In this document: positions 18,244 through 21,594 of the stretch, in pieces
How positions within the stretch are numbered: position 1 is the first letter of the stretch
Layout of the letters: every line of letters begins with the position of its first letter
DNA from: UBA4656 sp002405525
GTDB taxonomy: Bacteria; Pseudomonadota; Gammaproteobacteria; Xanthomonadales; Ahniellaceae
Reading direction: 5' to 3'
Length of the DNA stretch: 21,594 bases
Assembly: GCA_036723735.1 (NCBI GenBank)
Contig: DAIMGT010000067.1
Location: 1-21,594 of the forward strand
The notes under the pieces: model-generated
The model's input: only the letters and a program-made list of their open reading frames with translations
Told to the model about the DNA's origin: nothing
Database searches by the model: none
Position numbers and translations under genes: made by a program

Positions 18244-19372
18244 ATGATCGAACAGGGCCAGATCCTCGCGCGCATCGCCGACCTGCAGGGGCGGGTGCAG
18301 TCGCTCAGGGGGTATCTTTGACTTCGATGGCAAGCGCGAGCGCCTCGAAGAAGTCAACCGCGAACTCGAGCAGCCCTCGGTCTGGGACAATCCCAGGCGC
18401 GCGCAGGACCTCAGCCGCGAACGCGCGCTGCTTGATCAGGTGGTGGGGGATCTCTCCGCCCTCGGCTCGGGGCTGACCGAGACCGCCGACCTGTTCGCGC
18501 TCGCCGTCGCCGAGGGCGATGCGGACACTGCCGCCGCGGTGATCGGTGATCTTGACCGGCTGGGCAAGCGCACTGAGGCGCTGGAGTTCCAGCGCATGTT
18601 CTCGGGCAAGATGGATTCGCACAACTGCTTCGTCGACATCCAGGCCGGTGCCGGCGGCACCGAGGCGCAGGACTGGGCCGAGATGCTGCTGCGCATGTAT
18701 TTGAAGTGGTGCGACGGGCGCGGCTGGAAGGCCGAGCTGATGGAAGCCTCGGCCGGCGAAGTGGCGGGCATCAAGAGCGCGACCTTTCGCGTCGAGGGCC
18801 CCTACGCCTACGGCTGGTTCAAGACCGAGACCGGCGTGCACCGCCTCGTGCGCAAGTCGCCGTTCGACTCCGACAACCGCCGCCACACCTCGTTCACCGC
18901 GGTCTTCGTCTCGCCCGAGGTCGACGACGACATCGACATCGAGATCAACCCGGCCGACCTCAAGACCGACGTCTACCGCGCCTCTGGCGCAGGCGGTCAG
19001 CACGTCAACAAGACCGAGTCGGCAGTCCGCATCACCCATGTCCCGACCGGCATCGTGGTCGCCTGCCAGAACGAGCGCAGCCAGCACGCCAACCGCGACC
19101 GTGCGATGAAGATGCTGGCGGCAAAGCTCTACGAGCTGGAACTGCAGAAGCGTAACGCTGAAAAGGACAAGCTCGAGGCCGGCAAGAGCGACATCGGCTG
19201 GGGCTCTCAGATCCGTTCCTACGTGCTCGACCAGTCGCGGATCAAGGACCTGCGCACCGGGGTCGAGCGTTCAGACACCCAGCGCGTGCTCGACGGCGAC
19301 CTCGACGAATTCGTCGAGGCCAGCCTCAAGTCCGGCCTTGAGGCCGGCGCCAAGCGCGCCGACGCAACCTGA
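18244..19372 (+). CDS. prfB: Peptide chain release factor 2 (programmed +1 frameshift)
   Basis: RF2 reads UGA and UAA stop codons and releases the peptide. Translation starts at the ATG 18244 (MIEQGQILARIADLQGRVQS) and reaches an in-frame TGA at 18319 after 25 codons. A +1 shift at CTT (18316-18318) continues with GAC at 18320 for 350 more residues, giving 375. The joined protein has the stop-recognition tripeptide SPF at 205-207 and the peptidyl-hydrolysis GGQ at 250-252, the same numbering as E. coli RF2. Without the shift the N-terminal domain would be lost, and any start inside the second frame gives a truncated product. lysS follows 19 bases later, as in many gammaproteobacteria. The frameshift is regulatory, not a mutation. 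Confidence 0.97.
18307..18322 (+). promoter_or_regulatory. RF2 autoregulatory +1 frameshift site
   Basis: AGGGGGTATCTTTGAC combines an internal Shine-Dalgarno (AGGGGG, 18307-18312), the slippery CTT, and TGA followed by C, a poor termination context. It is identical to the well-known E. coli prfB signal. When RF2 is scarce, the ribosome pauses at TGA and shifts, so RF2 levels are kept by feedback. Confidence 0.97.
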
Positions 19373-19391
19373 TCCCCGCAAGCACCCGACG

Positions 19392-20951
19392 ATGACCGAA
19401 CCGCATATCGCCGAATCCGGCGCGCCGGCCGACGACAACCGACTCATCGCCGAGCGCCGCGCCAAGCTCGCCACCCTGCGCGAGGCCGGGATCGCCTATC
19501 CGAACGACTTCGTGCCTGACGCCTTCGCGGCCGACCTGCAGCATGAATACGCGGACAAGGATCGGTGGACGACCGAAGCGCTCGAATGCTCGGGCCGCCG
19601 CGTGCGCCTGGCAGGCCGCATGCTGGCCAAGCGCGTGATGGGCAAGGCATCGTTTGCGCAGGTGCAGGACGGTTCGGACGCCTGGCCCGGCGCACCGGCG
19701 GGCGTGGTGTCGCGTATCCAGCTGTTCGTGCAGCAGGCCTCCTTGGACGAGGACTATGAGGCGTTCAAGGGCTGGGACATCGGCGACATCGTCGGCGTCG
19801 AGGGCACGCTGCCCCGCACCCGCACCGGCGAACTGTCGGTGAAGTGCGACGCGATCCGCCTGCTGGTCAAGTCGCTGCGCCCGCTGCCGGACAAATGGCA
19901 CGGACTGGCCGACGTCGAACTGCGCTATCGGCAGCGCTACGTCGACCTCGCGATAAGCCCCGAGTCACGGCGTGCGTTCACGCAACGCGCGCGCCTCGTG
20001 CGTTTCATACGCGACTTCCTCGAAGCACCGGACCGGCGCTTCATCGAGGTCGAGACGCCGATGATGCACCCGATCCCCGGCGGCGCCACGGCGCGGCCCT
20101 TCGTCACCCACCACAATGCGCTCGACCTCGACATGTACCTGCGCGTGGCGCCGGAGCTGTATCTGAAGCGCCTGGTGGTCGGCGGCTTCGAGCGCGTGTA
20201 CGAGATCAACCGCAATTTCCGCAACGAAGGCGTGAGTACCCGGCACAACCCGGAGTTCACGATGCTCGAGCTCTACCAGGCCTACGCCACCTACCACGAG
20301 GTCATGGACCTCACCGAAGCGATGGTCCGCGAGGCCTCGCGTGCGGTCGCCGGCGGCACGGCGCTGACGTGGGAAGGGCGCGTTATCGACATTGGTCCTG
20401 CGTTTCGCCGCTGGCGTCTCGACGAGGCCGTGCGCGAGCACAATCCGCAGATCGGCGCGCACGAATTGCGCGACCGCGAGGCGCTGGCGGCGCACTGCGT
20501 GCGGCTCGGCATCCCGGTCCGGAAAGAGTACGACTGGGGCAAGCTCCTGCTCGAGGTCTTCGAAAAGACGGTCGAGGCCAGTCTCGTCCAGCCGACATTC
20601 ATCACCGCCTATCCGGTGGAGGTCTCGCCGCTGGCGCGCGCCAGCGACGTCGATTCCGGCATCACCGACCGTTTCGAGCTGTTCATCGGCGGCAAGGAGA
20701 TCGCCAACGGCTTCAGCGAACTGAACGACCCGGACGACCAGGAGCAGCGGTTCCGCGCCCAGACTGCGCAGAAGGAGGCCGGCGACGCCGAGGCGATGGC
20801 CTTCGATGCGGACTACATCCGGGCCCTCCAGGTCGGCCTGCCGCCCACCGGCGGACTGGGTGTGGGCATCGACCGGCTGGCGATGTTGGTCTGCGACCGG
20901 GCTTCGATCCGGGACGTGCTGCTGTTCCCGTACATGCGTCCGGAATCCTGA
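19392..20951 (+). CDS. lysS: Lysyl-tRNA synthetase (class II)
   Basis: LysRS charges tRNA-Lys with lysine in the cytoplasm. The ATG at 19392 gives 519 residues, slightly longer than the 505 of E. coli. The N-terminal OB-fold anticodon-binding domain (about 60-165) has RVRLAGRMLAKRVMGKASFAQVQDGS and a short insertion around SDAWPGAPAG. The class II catalytic core follows. Motif 1 is near 217 (FIEVETPMMHPIPGGATARPF), motif 2 near 270-285 (YEINRNFRNEG and then PEFTMLE), and motif 3 near 488 (GLGVGIDRLAMLV). All look intact. It is likely cotranscribed with prfB, and its 3' end faces a 388-base non-coding region before rpfG. Confidence 0.98.
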   Translation: MTEPHIAESGAPADDNRLIAERRAKLATLREAGIAYPNDFVPDAFAADLQHEYADKDRWTTEALECSGRRVRLAGRMLAKRVMGKASFAQVQDGSDAWPGAPAGVVSRIQLFVQQASLDEDYEAFKGWDIGDIVGVEGTLPRTRTGELSVKCDAIRLLVKSLRPLPDKWHGLADVELRYRQRYVDLAISPESRRAFTQRARLVRFIRDFLEAPDRRFIEVETPMMHPIPGGATARPFVTHHNALDLDMYLRVAPELYLKRLVVGGFERVYEINRNFRNEGVSTRHNPEFTMLELYQAYATYHEVMDLTEAMVREASRAVAGGTALTWEGRVIDIGPAFRRWRLDEAVREHNPQIGAHELRDREALAAHCVRLGIPVRKEYDWGKLLLEVFEKTVEASLVQPTFITAYPVEVSPLARASDVDSGITDRFELFIGGKEIANGFSELNDPDDQEQRFRAQTAQKEAGDAEAMAFDADYIRALQVGLPPTGGLGVGIDRLAMLVCDRASIRDVLLFPYMRPES

Positions 20952-21114
20952 CCCGCAAGCGCGATCGGGGTCGGGTTGGCGGATTGGGCGCGTGTGCAGG
21001 GCTGGCCGGCAGGGCGCACTGTGGGTCCAGCCGGGTACTGCGGGCCTCTTTCACGAAGAGTTCACCAGGCTGCCGGCGCCAGGGATGCTGCCAACGGGCA
21101 CCGCGCACTGCGGT

Positions 21115-21150
21115 TCGACCGCCGTGCGCCTGCGGCATGACGGCGGTCGA
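21115..21150 (+). other. Perfect 11-pair hairpin upstream of rpfG
   Basis: TCGACCGCCGT (21115-21125) pairs perfectly with ACGGCGGTCGA (21140-21150) across a 14-base loop. No T-run follows on either strand. It could be a factor-dependent terminator for lysS, an operator-like palindrome or a small RNA structure; the sequence alone does not decide. Confidence 0.6.
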
Positions 21151-21245
21151 CGGCCGTGCGGGTTGCAGCGCCAAGGCGCCTGGCGCCGCCAGCGGAGATT
21201 ACGGGGCACGGCGCGGCACTCGCCCCCCGCCCGGAGGCTCCGTGG

Positions 21246-21274
21246 TTCGCATTGCTGGGAGGATCGGGTAGTCT
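21246..21274 (+). promoter_or_regulatory. Weak putative promoter for rpfG
   Basis: TTCGCA (21246-21251), a 17-base spacer and TAGTCT (21269-21274) match four and three of six consensus positions. The predicted leader would be about 60 bases. It is the best candidate in the gap but a weak one. Confidence 0.35.
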
Positions 21275-21339
21275 GATCAGAGAAAGGTGGCTGGGGTCAA
21301 GGCTCGCCCGTCGCCAGACTTCCTCGGGAGTGCACTGCC

Positions 21340-21594
21340 GTGAACGTCCTCATCGTGGATGACCAGCCGTCGGCGCGGGCCATGCTGCGCCACGTCGTGG
21401 AGGGCATCGGCCCCGACCTGGCGGTGGAGGAATTCGGGAATCCGCACGACGCGCTTCGCCGCTCGGAGGAGTGGGATCCCGACCTGCTGCTGCTCGACTA
21501 CCGGATGCCGGACATGGACGGGTTGGAGTTCGCCCGCCGGTTCCGCCGTCCGCCGGCGCACCGCGACGTGCCCATCGTGCTGATCACGGTGGTC
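21340..21594 (+). CDS. rpfG: Response regulator receiver domain, probable RpfG (N-terminal part only)
   Basis: Only the first 85 codons lie in the window. They form a CheY-like receiver: acidic pocket Asp7-Asp8 in VLIVDDQ, phosphoacceptor Asp53 in LLLLDYRMPDMDG, and Thr83 in VLITVV. The stretch DYRMPDMDGLEFARRFRR followed by HRDVPIVLITVV closely resembles RpfG of Xanthomonas. There, the receiver is followed by an HD-GYP domain that degrades cyclic di-GMP after phosphorelay from the DSF sensor RpfC. The neighbours prfB-lysS upstream agree with that position. The GTG at 21340 follows GGGAG at about 10 bases. The HD-GYP part lies beyond the window, so the gene name is an inference from receiver similarity and gene order. 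Confidence 0.82.
   Translation, partial: MNVLIVDDQPSARAMLRHVVEGIGPDLAVEEFGNPHDALRRSEEWDPDLLLLDYRMPDMDGLEFARRFRRPPAHRDVPIVLITVV

Larger units (their letters stand above)
20952..21339 (+). other. lysS-rpfG intergenic region
   Basis: This 388-base gap has no supportable gene; short open frames here show no family resemblance. It contains a strong hairpin (21115-21150), a smaller GCGCC / GGCGC pair around 21169-21180 and a weak promoter-like sequence before the response regulator. No lysS terminator with a T-run was recognised. Confidence 0.6.

Noticed and set aside
18319..18321. Premature stop making prfB a pseudogene.
   Set aside because: The surrounding bases are the exact RF2 programmed frameshift signal, and the joined protein is complete.
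21112..21122. GGTTCGACCGC resembling a tRNA T-loop.
   Set aside because: No matching acceptor, D or anticodon arms around it; the bases are better explained by the 11-pair hairpin.

Overview
This window looks like the chromosome of a high-GC gammaproteobacterium of the Xanthomonadales/Lysobacterales (a Xanthomonas, Lysobacter or Luteimonas type of organism). The inference rests on base composition, on every recognisable protein, and above all on gene order: recN / hrcA-grpE-dnaK-dnaJ / dapB-carA-x-carB-greA-rpfE-recJ-prfB-lysS-rpfG. The last part is the layout found at the edge of the Xanthomonas rpf (DSF quorum-sensing) cluster. No phage, transposase, CRISPR array, tRNA or rRNA was seen.

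Left part (1-7360): recN runs leftward and is damaged by a scaffold gap (785-794) flanked by C-rich low-complexity bases that look artefactual. Divergent from it is the heat-shock cluster hrcA-grpE-dnaK-dnaJ. Two sigma-32-type promoters can be read, one in the last codons of hrcA (for grpE) and one before dnaK. No CIRCE operator was found, so HrcA presumably acts on targets elsewhere. Three stacked hairpins separate dnaK from dnaJ. The dnaJ frame runs 47 codons past the usual end and overlaps a convergent small gene.

Middle part (7361-15541): dapB (lysine/peptidoglycan), carA and carB (carbamoyl phosphate for arginine and pyrimidines) and greA (transcript cleavage factor). An uncharacterised 557-residue membrane-anchored protein is inserted between carA and carB. 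carA has a good sigma-70 promoter, and carB has its own leader with a hairpin.

Right part (15542-21594): rpfE, recJ, prfB (with an intact +1 programmed frameshift), lysS, a 388-base non-coding stretch with a strong hairpin, and the first 85 codons of a response regulator that is most likely rpfG, cut by the window end.

The least expected signal is a pair of related non-coding elements of about 126 bases. They directly follow the stop codons of recN and greA, which lie on opposite strands about 15 kb apart. The two copies align without gaps at about 75% identity and both carry hairpins, so they look like copies of one dispersed 3'-end element.
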